NCBI GenBank assembly: GCA_048054495.1
Contig: JBGMQN010000131.1
Span: 1 to 64,000, forward strand
DNA: 64,000 nucleotides
Reading direction: 5' to 3'
Source of the DNA: JADFRG01 sp048054495
GTDB taxonomy: Bacteria; Chloroflexota; Anaerolineae; Anaerolineales; E44-bin32
In this document: in pieces, positions 8,680 to 16,777 of the stretch
Numbering within the stretch: position 1 is the stretch's first letter
Layout: every line of letters begins with the position of its first letter
Notes under the pieces: generated by a model
Told to the model about the DNA's origin: nothing
Seen by the model: only the letters and a program-made list of their open reading frames with translations
The model's database searches: none
Position numbers and translations under genes: made by a program

Positions 8680-8819
8680 ACCTGCTCTTGGAGAACCGCC
8701 TTCAGCCCTGCTTCGTGAGGCTGGCCGTAGTTTCTGAGGACCTGGCGCGCCAGCAGCGCGCCCTCACGCACCGCTTCAAGTGCGGATTGCGCTTCTTGCT
8801 GGTATAAGTTGTGCTTCAT
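8676..8819 (-). CDS. Small 47-residue ORF coupled to phoB
   Basis: An ATG at 8819 opens a 47-codon frame (MKHNLYQQEAQSALEAVREG and onward) whose TGA overlaps the phoB ATG by four bases, so phoB would be translationally coupled to it. The helix ALEAVREGALLARQVL resembles the N-terminal helix of inositol-monophosphatase/CysQ proteins, so it may be a truncated remnant; that similarity is weak and I would not name it. No Shine-Dalgarno is obvious. It begins only 16 bp from the divergently transcribed PQQ dehydrogenase gene. Confidence 0.4.
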   Translation of the reverse strand: MKHNLYQQEAQSALEAVREGALLARQVLRNYGQPHEAGLKAVLQEQV

Positions 8820-8835
8820 CCATAGAATTTTACCC

Positions 8836-10089
8836 ATGCATCTCCGTCGCGCGTTCCTGCCCCTGATATTGTCGCTCGCAGCATGCAACCTGCCTCTTGC
8901 TGGTTCCACGCCGAGCGAGACCGCTGCGCCTGCTGCGATTCCGACCCGGACGGACCTCCCGACGCCAGAGTCGAGCCCGACGCAGACCCCCCCTCCGCCT
9001 GCTGCGACCCCTGAATTCGTGTCGGAGCTGCCCGATCCCTCTGACTATCAGTGGTCGGTGGTAGCGGACGGCTTCCAGAAACCGGTGGCAATCGGGCACG
9101 CGGGGGACAGTCGACTCTTTGTCGTAGAACAGCGAGGAGTCATCCGGGTGTTGCAGGACGGAGTTATTTTACAGGAGCCCTTTCTAGATATACGCGATCG
9201 AGTCAATAGCTCCGCATCTGAACAGGGATTGCTGGGGCTGGCGTTCGATCCTGAGTTTGCGCGCACCGGGCATTTTTACGTCGACTACACCATTGCGGGT
9301 GGCGATACGGTGATCTCTCGCTTCACGGCCACACTGGGGGAAGCGCAGACCAATCCGGCCACGGAAGCCGTGGTGCTGCGCATCGACCAGCCGTTTGCCA
9401 ATCATAACGGAGGCGATCTGCACTTCGGACCGGATGGTTTCCTCTACATCGCCACCGGGGATGGAGGTTCGGCGAACGATCCTCAGGGAAATGGCCAGAA
9501 CCCCGATGCACTGCTCGGCAAATTGCTGCGCATCAAGGTCGGCGAGACGGAGCCCTACGCCATTCCTGGTGACAACCCGTTCGCCGCGGGCGGCGGACGG
9601 CCGGAGATTTGGACGTACGGACTCCGCAACCCGTGGCGCTTCAGCTTCGACTCCCTGACCGGCGACCTCTACATCGGAGATGTCGGTCAGAACGCATGGG
9701 AGGAAATCGACTTCCTTGCGGCGGGCTCCCAGGGCGGCGCTAACTTCGGCTGGAACCTGCGGGAGGGAATGCATCCTTTTGCCAGCCAGGCCACCGAAGG
9801 GCTGGTCGATCCCGTGGCGGAATACCCAAACCCGGCGGACGGGTGCTCGGTAACCGGTGGGGTGGTTGTGCGCGATCCCGAGCTCCCCTCATGGCAGGGC
9901 GTGTATCTTTATGGCGACTATTGCTCCGGGGGCGTATGGGGCCTGCTGCGAGATGCCAGCGGTCAATGGCAGAATTCGAAGCTGTTCAGCACGCCCTTCA
10001 ATATCAGCTCGTTTGGAACGGGCACGGATGGAACCGTCTATCTGGCGGACCACAACGGCGTGATCTACCGTCTCGAGCCAAGCACATAA
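8836..10089 (+). CDS. PQQ-dependent sugar dehydrogenase-like lipoprotein
   Basis: Soluble six-bladed propeller quinoprotein of the GSDH/aldose sugar dehydrogenase (Asd) family, oxidising sugars outside the membrane with PQQ. The start at ATG 8836 gives a lipoprotein signal (LRRAFLPLILSLAACN) followed by a Thr/Pro/Ser linker of about 45 residues and the propeller. Family motifs are DGFQKPVAIGHAGDSRLFVV, EQGLLGLAFDPEFA, FANHNGGDLHFGPDG, ATGDGGSANDPQ, LLGKLLRI, YGLRNPWRFSFD and DVGQNAWEEID. No PQQ biosynthesis genes are in the window, so cofactor use is inferred. The ORF opens earlier at 8809, but that would bury the signal peptide. Confidence 0.88.
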   Translation: MHLRRAFLPLILSLAACNLPLAGSTPSETAAPAAIPTRTDLPTPESSPTQTPPPPAATPEFVSELPDPSDYQWSVVADGFQKPVAIGHAGDSRLFVVEQRGVIRVLQDGVILQEPFLDIRDRVNSSASEQGLLGLAFDPEFARTGHFYVDYTIAGGDTVISRFTATLGEAQTNPATEAVVLRIDQPFANHNGGDLHFGPDGFLYIATGDGGSANDPQGNGQNPDALLGKLLRIKVGETEPYAIPGDNPFAAGGGRPEIWTYGLRNPWRFSFDSLTGDLYIGDVGQNAWEEIDFLAAGSQGGANFGWNLREGMHPFASQATEGLVDPVAEYPNPADGCSVTGGVVVRDPELPSWQGVYLYGDYCSGGVWGLLRDASGQWQNSKLFSTPFNISSFGTGTDGTVYLADHNGVIYRLEPST

Positions 10090-10120
10090 ACACCCGGCTG
10101 CAGATCAGCTCGCAATCCGT

Positions 10121-10951
10121 ATGAACTCACGCAGGATCTGGCGAAAACACTACGCGCTCCCGGCCGAACACGGCGCCTGGATCTGGTGGATCGGTCCGCT
10201 GCTGATCGGCGCCGCGGCAGGCGGTGAGCCGGGGCCGCTGCTCGGGCTGCTGGGGCTGACCGCCCTCTTCGCGTTCCTGCTGCGCCAACCGGCAGCACTT
10301 GCGGTGAAAGCCTTGAGCGGCAGGCGCACTCGGGACGAGCTGCGCCCGGCGCTGATCTGGTCCGCCATCTACACCGGGCTCGCTCTGGTGGGCGTGGCGC
10401 TGCTGGCGGGCGCAGGCCAGGGCCGGCTGCTGCTCCTGGCCATCCCTGGAGTGCTGATTTTCTCATGGCATCTCTGGTCGGTAAGCCGACGTCAGGAACG
10501 CCGGCGACCGGGGGTTGAGATCTTGGCCGCGGGCGCGCTGGCCCTCACGGCGCCGGCCGCTTACTGGGTTTCCGGTGGAGGGTCCGATCAAGAGCCGTGG
10601 ATACTCTGGGGGCTCACCTGGTTTCAGTCGGCCGCCTCGATCGTGCATGTCTATGTCCGCCTTGAGCAGCGTCACCTCGAGCGTGTCCCCGAAATGGGCG
10701 CACGCCTTCAGATGGGGAGACGCTCGTTGATGTACAACGGCTTCAACCAGCTGGCGAGCCTGGGTCTGGCTTTCGCTGGATGGGTGCCTCCGTTGGTGCC
10801 TGCAGCGTTTGGGGTCACGTTCCTGGATGCATTGGAGGGCATCCTCCGCCCGGCGATCGGCTCACCACCGCGCAAGATCGGCCTGCGCCAGCTCCTCGTT
10901 AGTACAGCCTTCGTGCTGCTGATGGTGCTCGCGTATCTGTCTGGCAATTGA
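10121..10951 (+). CDS. YwiC-like multi-pass membrane protein
   Basis: Integral membrane protein of 276 residues matching the YwiC-like family by its N-terminal motif HYALPAEHGAWIWWIGPLLIG, where the PxEHGAW signature is invariant. I count seven or eight hydrophobic segments, including LLGLTALFAFLLRQPAALAV, TGLALVGVALLAGAG and the C-terminal TAFVLLMVLAYLSG. Molecular role of this family is not known; it is sometimes found near respiratory or nitrate genes, which are absent here. It sits 31 bp after the sugar dehydrogenase and its stop codon overlaps the -35 box of the next gene. Confidence 0.8.
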   Translation: MNSRRIWRKHYALPAEHGAWIWWIGPLLIGAAAGGEPGPLLGLLGLTALFAFLLRQPAALAVKALSGRRTRDELRPALIWSAIYTGLALVGVALLAGAGQGRLLLLAIPGVLIFSWHLWSVSRRQERRRPGVEILAAGALALTAPAAYWVSGGGSDQEPWILWGLTWFQSAASIVHVYVRLEQRHLERVPEMGARLQMGRRSLMYNGFNQLASLGLAFAGWVPPLVPAAFGVTFLDALEGILRPAIGSPPRKIGLRQLLVSTAFVLLMVLAYLSGN

Positions 10952-10976
10952 CAGTAGAACGTTTGTTCTATATAAT
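10948..10976 (+). promoter_or_regulatory. Perfect-consensus sigma-70 promoter
   Basis: TTGACA (10948-10953), exactly 17 bp, then TATAAT (10971-10976): both boxes and the spacing match consensus. The -35 overlaps the stop codon of the upstream gene. The expected start of transcription is about 10983, three bases before the TTG codon at 10986, so the mRNA would be nearly leaderless. A LexA-type operator fills the spacer, which fits a strong promoter held off until DNA damage. Confidence 0.85.
10955..10970 (+). promoter_or_regulatory. LexA-type SOS box inside the promoter spacer
   Basis: TAGAACGTTTGTTCTA is a 16-bp inverted repeat with 6-bp arms and a 4-bp centre, matching the Bacillus-type LexA operator core GAAC-N4-GTTC. 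It lies entirely between the -35 and -10 boxes, so bound LexA would block RNA polymerase. The same half-sites recur at 20110-20125. Confidence 0.82.
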
Positions 10977-10985
10977 CACAACACC

Positions 10986-11531
10986 TTGGCTTCGAAGAAC
11001 CAGAGCGGTCGCCCCTCCACTCACCCAGAACGCCGGCCCCGGAATGGAGTCCGGCCGGATCGCTTCGTGTACTCGGATAGACCGGACGGTTCCCGGGTAG
11101 AACGAGGCTACCCCCTCGATCCACGCCATAGCGTCCAGGTAGTCGGCGAGTCCGCGGTCGAGTATCAGCCGAGTCTGTCGTTTCGCCTCGGCCCAGAGCT
11201 CTCCTCCCGGCTGCGTCTGGCTGCGTTCGCCCGCAGGTGGGCTCCGGAGATGTTGGCGGCCAAGATACTGACGCGGGGACTGGACCAGGAGCCGGATCGA
11301 GTCCGGGCCGAGGCCGCAGTCGGGATCCTCACTCCCAGGGAGAGAGATGTGACCCGCCTGACGGCCCTAGGAAAGACCAATCATGAAATCGCCTACAAAC
11401 TGGGTATCTCTGGCGAGACGGTGAAGTCGCACATCCGCAGCACGCTCGCCAAGCTAGGCGTGCACAGTAAGTCTGAGCTGCGATTGCTTGTGCAGGGGCT
11501 GGACCTCTGGGAGGAGGAGCTCGAGCGCTGA
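10986..11531 (+). CDS. LuxR-type HTH regulator, probably SOS-controlled
   Basis: Protein of about 181 residues with a C-terminal LuxR/GerE helix-turn-helix (about 113-173): ILTPRERDVTRLTALGKTNH, IAYKLGISGETVKSHI and RSTLAKLGVHSKSEL. The first 110 residues contain no domain I recognise; the first 50 are polar and Arg/Pro-rich, then a helical part FRLGPELSSRLRLAAFARRW follows. There is no receiver domain. The TTG start at 10986 has no Shine-Dalgarno but lies nine bases after a perfect -10, the same geometry as two other short-leader genes here; an internal start cannot be excluded. Control by the LexA box suggests a damage-induced regulator. Targets are unknown. Confidence 0.75.
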   Translation: MASKNQSGRPSTHPERRPRNGVRPDRFVYSDRPDGSRVERGYPLDPRHSVQVVGESAVEYQPSLSFRLGPELSSRLRLAAFARRWAPEMLAAKILTRGLDQEPDRVRAEAAVGILTPRERDVTRLTALGKTNHEIAYKLGISGETVKSHIRSTLAKLGVHSKSELRLLVQGLDLWEEELER

Positions 11532-11680
11532 AGACAAGGGTGGCTGGCATGGAACCGCTGTCGTCGCTGGAGGAGATGCCCGGGTGGCTCTAATCGGCCG
11601 GAACGCTCTTCGACCCGAGGGGTTATCAGGGTGAGTCAGCGCACTCATTCGCCGAAGCTGGCCACAGGAGGATAGGAAAC

Positions 11681-12256
11681 ATGGATCGCATCATCGGAGC
11701 TTTTACGTTCAGAAAGGGTGTCTACGCGGAGGTCGAGCACGACACGACCTTTACAGGCACCGCCTGGATCATTGTCGCCGTAGTCAGCATACTGGGCCAG
11801 CTTGGCGCAAGTGCCGTAGGGGGCTTTGATGATCTCGGCGGCTGGCTCGTGCGCACGCTCATCGGCATCATCTTTGCGCTGGTGGGCTTTGCGGTCGCCG
11901 TTGCAGTCGTGAACTGGATCGGACGGGCGATCTTCAAGGCCGAAGTGACCTTCAATGAGCTCGTTCGAACCCTCGGACTGGCCTATGTCTGGCAGGCTGT
12001 AGGAGTGCTGGGGGTCCTGGGTGCAATCAGTGTGGCGCTGTCCAGTATCGTGTCGCTCGCACAACTGGCAGCCACACTGGCGGGCCTGGTAGCGTGGTTT
12101 GTCGCCGTCAAAGAGGCCCTGGATTTGAAGTGGCTGCAAGTGATTATCACGGTGGTGGTCGCCTGGGTCGTGATCATTGCCATAACCGTCATTGCAGGGC
12201 TCGTTGTTGGCCTGTTGGGATTCGGCGCGGCGGCGGCTGGAGGATTGTTGGGTTAG
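11681..12256 (+). CDS. Yip1-domain membrane protein
   Basis: Multi-pass membrane protein of 191 residues with the Yip1-family layout: a short cytoplasmic start (MDRIIGAFTFRKGVYAEVEH) followed by five hydrophobic segments, for example WIIVAVVSILGQLGASAVGG, LIGIIFALVGFAVAVAVVNW and VIITVVVAWVVIIAITVIAG. The conserved FKAEVTFNELVRTLGLAY loop lies between TM2 and TM3. The start has a strong ribosome site (AGGAGGATAGGAAAC-ATG). An intrinsic terminator follows. Function in bacteria is unknown. Confidence 0.8.
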   Translation: MDRIIGAFTFRKGVYAEVEHDTTFTGTAWIIVAVVSILGQLGASAVGGFDDLGGWLVRTLIGIIFALVGFAVAVAVVNWIGRAIFKAEVTFNELVRTLGLAYVWQAVGVLGVLGAISVALSSIVSLAQLAATLAGLVAWFVAVKEALDLKWLQVIITVVVAWVVIIAITVIAGLVVGLLGFGAAAAGGLLG

Positions 12257-12305
12257 CTCGAAGTTCGCTTCCCAGATCACTCACCCGCATTTGGCTGAAG
12301 AAGAG

Positions 12306-12333
12306 AGCCGGTCGCAGTCGCGACCGGCTTTTT
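12306..12333 (+). terminator. Intrinsic terminator after the Yip1 gene
   Basis: AGCCGGTCGC, a 4-nt loop (AGTC) and GCGACCGGCT form a perfect 10-bp stem running into TTTTT. It lies 50 bp after the Yip1 stop and before the convergent Ig-like repeat gene; the other strand has no T-tract. Confidence 0.85.
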
Positions 12334-12358
12334 GTGCGCTTTGAATTGCCCAGGCTAG

Positions 12359-14181
12359 CTAGCCGCCGCTGCTTGCTGTTGGCTCAGCAGTTGGGACTGC
12401 GGTAGCCTCTGCGGTTGGCTCAGGCGAGGGCACAATGGGCTGCTCCGCCGTGGGTAGCAGAGTGGGCGCGATGGGTGGCACAGCAACGGGCACATTGTAG
12501 ATCACTCCCATTCCATCATACGCGTCGGGGTTGCCACCTGTGGCTGAGGGCGAGAAAGCNNNNNNNNNNNNNNNNNNNNNNNNNNNNNNNNNNNNNNNNN
12601 NNNNNNNNNNNNNNNNNNNNNNNNNNNNNNNNNNNNNNNNNNNNNNNNNNNNNNNNNNNCTCCCATTCCATCATACGCGTCGGGGTTGCCACCTGTGGCT
12701 GAGGGCGAGAAAGCTACGATCAAGCCCGGCGTCGGTAGCTCCACCCGCACCGTGAGCTGGACGGACCAGGTGCCCTCGCCACCGGGTTCGGTTGGGTCCA
12801 ATATCGAAACCGCCTCCGCCAAAACGTTCCCCTCCCAGTCCAGAGCCTGCACCACTACATTGTTTTCAAACAGTCCCGCGCCGGTTCCCATCACGTCAAT
12901 GGGGGCATTGGCATCCACGACCGAAGAGTGCGTTGGGAAAACAATATCGATCCGAGCCTGAGTCGCGGGCTTCTGGCCATAGGTAACCGCGATGCTGGAT
13001 GCCGTGGGTGGCTCATCCTCCACCGGCGAGGGCGAGAAGGCCGTGATATGTCCCGGCGTGCCTGGTTCGACCGGTACGGTTACGGTGAGAGTCGCACTCC
13101 AGGTACCCGACCCACCGAGGGTGTCCGTGTCGAGGATCGTCGCCTGCTCGGCGAGAATCGTGCCGTTCTGATCGTAAGCGCGCACGACAACATTGTTCTC
13201 AAACAGATTGGAGCCAGTTCCGCTCACGGTGAAGGGCTGGTTGACGGCCACCACTGCCCCATTTTGCGGCTCGGCGATCGTTAGCGTTGAGGGAGCCGGG
13301 GTTGGGGTCGGTGTGGAGGTTGGCCCCGGTGTCGCGGTGGGGGCCGCGCCGTAAGTGACGGCTACTTCGTCTGCGGCATCCGGCGTGTTGCCATCCGCCG
13401 CGGGCGAGAAAGCGACAATGCGACCACTGGTGCCGCCCGTGACCTGGAACGTCAAATTCACCGACCAGCGGCCCGCGCCCCCCGGCTCGCTGGCGTTTGT
13501 GGTGACCGCTTGCTCCGCAAGCACCTTGCCCGTTTCGTCGAGCGCGCGCACGACGACATTGTTCTCGAAAAGACTTACGCCCCCTCCCACGACCGTGATC
13601 GGTTTCGTGATGTCCACCACGGAACCATTATCAGGGTCGATGATGACGATGGCGGGCTTGCCGGCACTTGAGTCGACGTAGGCCACCTCCACGCTCGAGG
13701 AAGCCGTGATTGAGCCGTCCGCGGGCGAATTGGAAAAGGCGAAGATCAGCCCATCTGGGTCGGCCGGCGTTGACAGGTTCAGGGTCACGGTCCAGGGTCC
13801 GGATCCGCCCGTGCCCGCGTCCGGGCTGTCGATGATGGTCGCAGCTTCGGCAAGTAGGTTATTTTGCCCATCGAAGGCCTGCACCACGAGGTTGCCCTCG
13901 AAGAGTCCGGTCCCTACACCGCTCACCTCGACCGGCTTGGAAATATCCACCGTTGAGCTCTGGCTGGGCTGTGCGATTTCGATGCTTGATACCGCAGGAG
14001 GCGGGCTAGGAATCGGGGTCGGCTGTTTGGTGCTGGGAAGCAGGTCCAGGGTAACCACGAGTGCACCACAGATCCCCAGGAGCACCAAAACCAATACGCT
14101 TAGGCCCACCCACAGCACCCATCGTGGAAGCCCTCCTGCCCCTGCATTTGCTTGCTCTCCAGATGCATCACCCTCGGCCAT
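12359..14181 (-). CDS. Membrane-anchored protein with four Gmad2-type Ig-like repeats
   Basis: After removing the false gap (155 nt) the frame is continuous and encodes 555 residues. A short cytoplasmic tail and one TM segment (about 22-44, WVLWVGLSVLVLVLLGICGA) are followed by a Pro/Thr linker and four tandem repeats of about 100 residues, each with the pattern of the Gmad2 bacterial spore-germination Ig-like domain: P-x-S-V-V-D-x-x-x-P-I-x-V-x-G-x-G, LFENNVVVRALD, W-x-V-x-L-T and a terminal AFSPSA. A Pro/Thr/Glu-rich tail (PTAEQPIVPSPEPTAEATAV) ends at TAG 12359-12361. Without the correction the reading leaves frame at the gap. Likely a surface or cell-envelope protein; ligand unknown. Confidence 0.8.
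12505..12714. other. Scaffold gap flanked by identical 55-bp contig ends
   Basis: One hundred N (12560-12659) sit between two identical 55-bp copies (12505-12559 and 12660-12714). Deleting the Ns and one copy (155 nt) restores the open frame, so this is an unmerged contig overlap and not a biological repeat. Confidence 0.93.
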
Positions 14182-14344
14182 TCGGCACTCCCTTTGTTTG
14201 CTAGTGTTTACATAAGTGTGGAGAGTCCTTTATGAAGCCTAGCATAATTCGGCCTGCGGACCACCGCCTTCGCAGCTGCGTGGTGCTTCAGAAGATTATT
14301 GATCTCTGCCGATGCCATGATCGAGCCATTCAGATTTGCTGAGA

Positions 14345-14377
14345 AAGCAAAAGCCGGCAGCTCACAGGCGACCGGCT
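14345..14377 (-). terminator. Intrinsic terminator downstream of the 492-aa gene
   Basis: On the minus strand AGCCGG and CCGGCT pair across a 14-nt loop and run into TTTTGCTTTC. It is 25 bp after the stop of the conserved unknown gene at 14403. Confidence 0.6.
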
Positions 14378-14402
14378 CACGAGTTGTAGAACCTAGACGA
14401 TC

Positions 14403-15881
14403 CTAGCTCTCGTCCAGAACCATTGTCCCTTCCTCATTTTCCGTATACCCGTACAGGCCTTGCGGCACGTGATTGTCCACCTGGAGCGCTCCCGAATCCA
14501 TTGCCTCCCACATCAGCTGGAACGGCGCCTTCCCGGGCACCCACTTCTCAGCAATAATCACTCCATGCCCCGGAAGCACCGTGAAGGCGAGCTGGCGCGG
14601 ATCATCCGGGTTCTGCAGCGCTTCAGTTCGAGAAAAGGCTCCCTTGATGCCCTCCGCCTGTGCCGAGGTCGCGCAGGATACGGGGTAGTGATAGTAAGGG
14701 GGATCCAGCGGCGCATACTCCACCAGAGCCGGATCGTAGCTGGCAATTCCCCTATGCCCATGCAGCTTCGAACGAACCACGGGCACCTGGGTTCCGTCGA
14801 ATTCGATACGCGGGAGCACGCTGTCCATGTCCATCAGCTCTGCCGCCTCCGATGAGGGCGGATCGTTCTGCTTACCCTCTACGTGCCTGACCAGCGCTCC
14901 GAGCCCGTCGTCGCGAACGCCCACAATCACCGCAAGATCCTGATCCTTCAGGTCATCCTTTTCAACCGGCCGGGCGCTCCCCGTAACCGTGGAGATCAAC
15001 GCACCAAGTCCACGATCCCAGGTTGCGAAGCAGCCCTCGCTGTATTGATTGGCCACGCCCTGGGAGACCGCCGGTACTTGAACCAGGTCGGAAATCCGCA
15101 CCATCTCGGTGAAGAAATTCCGGCGTCCTAGTGCGGGCCCGACCTCAAGCATGCCCTTTCGGCCTTCCGAGTCGACCCACTCCGAATTGGGAACTGGCTC
15201 GCCTACAACTTGGTGGTGCGTCACCTCTTCGGTGCTCATCACGGTCACCAGGCGCATCACCAGGTCCCGATAGCCGGCCTCGTCGGCCAGCTCGATCTTG
15301 GGGTGTGCCCCCACTAAATCAAAGTTGTGAGCCCAGAGCGGCTTCCCATCCCCCACCATCAGGATGACCCGGATGCTCTTGGCGTGAGCCTGCACCAGAC
15401 GCTCGAGCGCCATGATCGGACCTCCCCGGCGACCCTGTTCGAGCAGCACGTGGTAAGAATCCGGAGCCAGCCCCGGAAATTCGAAGTCCGCCGGATCCGG
15501 CGGCTCGCGGTCCAGCACGCTTTCAAAGTGCTCAAGTGCACTTTTGTATTCTTCCAAGGTCATATCCACGAGCGTGAACATCTCCGGGTCGTTTTCAAGA
15601 CCAAAACGCCGACGAGCTGTGAAGAAGAGCGCTCGCCTCCATGGAACCGGCTCGCCGTAGCGAGCCGTAGCAAACAAAACATCGATATGGCCTTCTGGTG
15701 CGGCAAGCGCTTCGTGTCCCAGAGCAGCAAACTGCTCTAATAACCGTTCAGCGAACACATCCATCGTGGCGCTGGTCTCGTCCGCTACGTAGCCCACTCT
15801 CAGCTGTCTGAGCCAAGCGTGTATGGGCTTGCTCGTCGTCGAGCTTGGCCCTGCGGCGGTCCGCTCGAGCGTTGAACTCAT
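14403..15881 (-). CDS. Conserved-looking protein of unknown function, 492 aa
   Basis: Well-formed gene: the ATG at 15881 has AGGAGG ten bases upstream and a terminator follows. I do not recognise the family. It seems soluble and cytoplasmic: no signal peptide or TM segment. The first half has an alpha/beta look, with LRQLRVGYVADETSATMDVF near the N-terminus, a conserved-looking HNFDLVGAHPKIELADEAGY in the middle, and many acidic residues. The C-terminal third contains several His, Tyr and Cys (LHGHRGIASYDPALVEYAPL, PPYYHYPVSCATSAQAEGI) that could bind metal or substrate. It stands alone, divergent from plsC. No function is proposed. Confidence 0.7.
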   Translation of the reverse strand: MSSTLERTAAGPSSTTSKPIHAWLRQLRVGYVADETSATMDVFAERLLEQFAALGHEALAAPEGHIDVLFATARYGEPVPWRRALFFTARRRFGLENDPEMFTLVDMTLEEYKSALEHFESVLDREPPDPADFEFPGLAPDSYHVLLEQGRRGGPIMALERLVQAHAKSIRVILMVGDGKPLWAHNFDLVGAHPKIELADEAGYRDLVMRLVTVMSTEEVTHHQVVGEPVPNSEWVDSEGRKGMLEVGPALGRRNFFTEMVRISDLVQVPAVSQGVANQYSEGCFATWDRGLGALISTVTGSARPVEKDDLKDQDLAVIVGVRDDGLGALVRHVEGKQNDPPSSEAAELMDMDSVLPRIEFDGTQVPVVRSKLHGHRGIASYDPALVEYAPLDPPYYHYPVSCATSAQAEGIKGAFSRTEALQNPDDPRQLAFTVLPGHGVIIAEKWVPGKAPFQLMWEAMDSGALQVDNHVPQGLYGYTENEEGTMVLDES

Positions 15882-16027
15882 GCAGTGATCCTCCTAGTCC
15901 CTAGCACACGCATATCCTTTGGAACACCCTCCAGCGGGTCGCGGTGCGGTTCCATCCCAATCTTCGTGTGATCCCTGTTTTGCCGGCGATTGTACTCCGC
16001 ACCTTGCGGGCCGGCGCCGGGCGCGGA

Positions 16028-16056
16028 TTGTAACACCCCGATTGTGCGTCTACAAT
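16028..16056 (+). promoter_or_regulatory. Promoter of plsC, near-leaderless
   Basis: TTGTAA (16028-16033), 17 bp, TACAAT (16051-16056). The ATG of plsC is ten bases after the -10, so the leader would be about four bases and no Shine-Dalgarno is present. Confidence 0.65.
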
Positions 16057-16066
16057 CGAGGCTGAA

Positions 16067-16777
16067 ATGCCTTACCGTCTGATGCGCGGGATCTTCTCCG
16101 CCCTGGTCAACTTGCTCTCAAAGCCAAAGATCGAGGGGCGAGAGAATCTCCCCGAGTCGGGCGCCTTTCTCCTTGTCACCAACCATATGAGTATGGTGGA
16201 CATCCCGCTGGGGTTCACATTCCTTGGGGACCGGAACATCAAGGGATGGGTAGCCGCAAAGTGGAGCAGCCATCCGCTTCTGGCCCCGATCATATACATC
16301 AGCGGCGGCATCTTCATTCAGCGCGGCAAGGTGGACCGTGCAGCGCTACAGGAGGCCATTAACTGGTTGAACTCCGGCGGGCCCTTTGCGCTGGCCCCGG
16401 AAGGCACTCGCAGCAGGAATGGCGCGCTGCAGCGTGCCAAGACCGGCGCCGCCTACCTTGCGGCCGAGACCAATGTGCAGGTCGTGCCCGCAGGCTTCAT
16501 TGGGACGGATCAGGCTTTCCGAACGCTGTTTCTGCGGCTGCGGCGCCCCGAACTCACACTCCGAATGGGGAAGCCCTTCAGGCTTCCAGCTCTCGATGGA
16601 AACAACCGGACGGAGTCACTGAGGAAGAACGCGGATGAAATCATGTGCCGCATCGCGGCTCTCCTGCCGCCGCGCTATTGGGGCTACTACGCGGAGCATC
16701 CCCGCTTGCAAGAGCTTCTCGAGCAAGGTAAAGGAGCATCCCTTTCGGAGCAAGACGCTGGTACCCTAGGAGAATAA
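16067..16777 (+). CDS. plsC: 1-acyl-sn-glycerol-3-phosphate acyltransferase
   Basis: Membrane-associated acyltransferase making phosphatidic acid in phospholipid synthesis. It has 236 residues with the PlsC blocks: catalytic H-x4-D in TNHMSMVDIPLG, the glycerol-phosphate-binding block FIQRGKVDR, and block III APEGTRSRNGAL, followed by VVPAGFIGTDQ. The N-terminus has only a weakly hydrophobic stretch. The last base of its stop is the first base of the next start (TAATG), so it is co-translated with the hydrolase gene. Confidence 0.9.
   Translation: MPYRLMRGIFSALVNLLSKPKIEGRENLPESGAFLLVTNHMSMVDIPLGFTFLGDRNIKGWVAAKWSSHPLLAPIIYISGGIFIQRGKVDRAALQEAINWLNSGGPFALAPEGTRSRNGALQRAKTGAAYLAAETNVQVVPAGFIGTDQAFRTLFLRLRRPELTLRMGKPFRLPALDGNNRTESLRKNADEIMCRIAALLPPRYWGYYAEHPRLQELLEQGKGASLSEQDAGTLGE

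Noticed and set aside
12505..12714. A 55-bp direct repeat around a gap, suggestive of a mobile element
   Set aside because: Same length and form at four unrelated genes, each with exactly 100 N; it is an assembly overlap.
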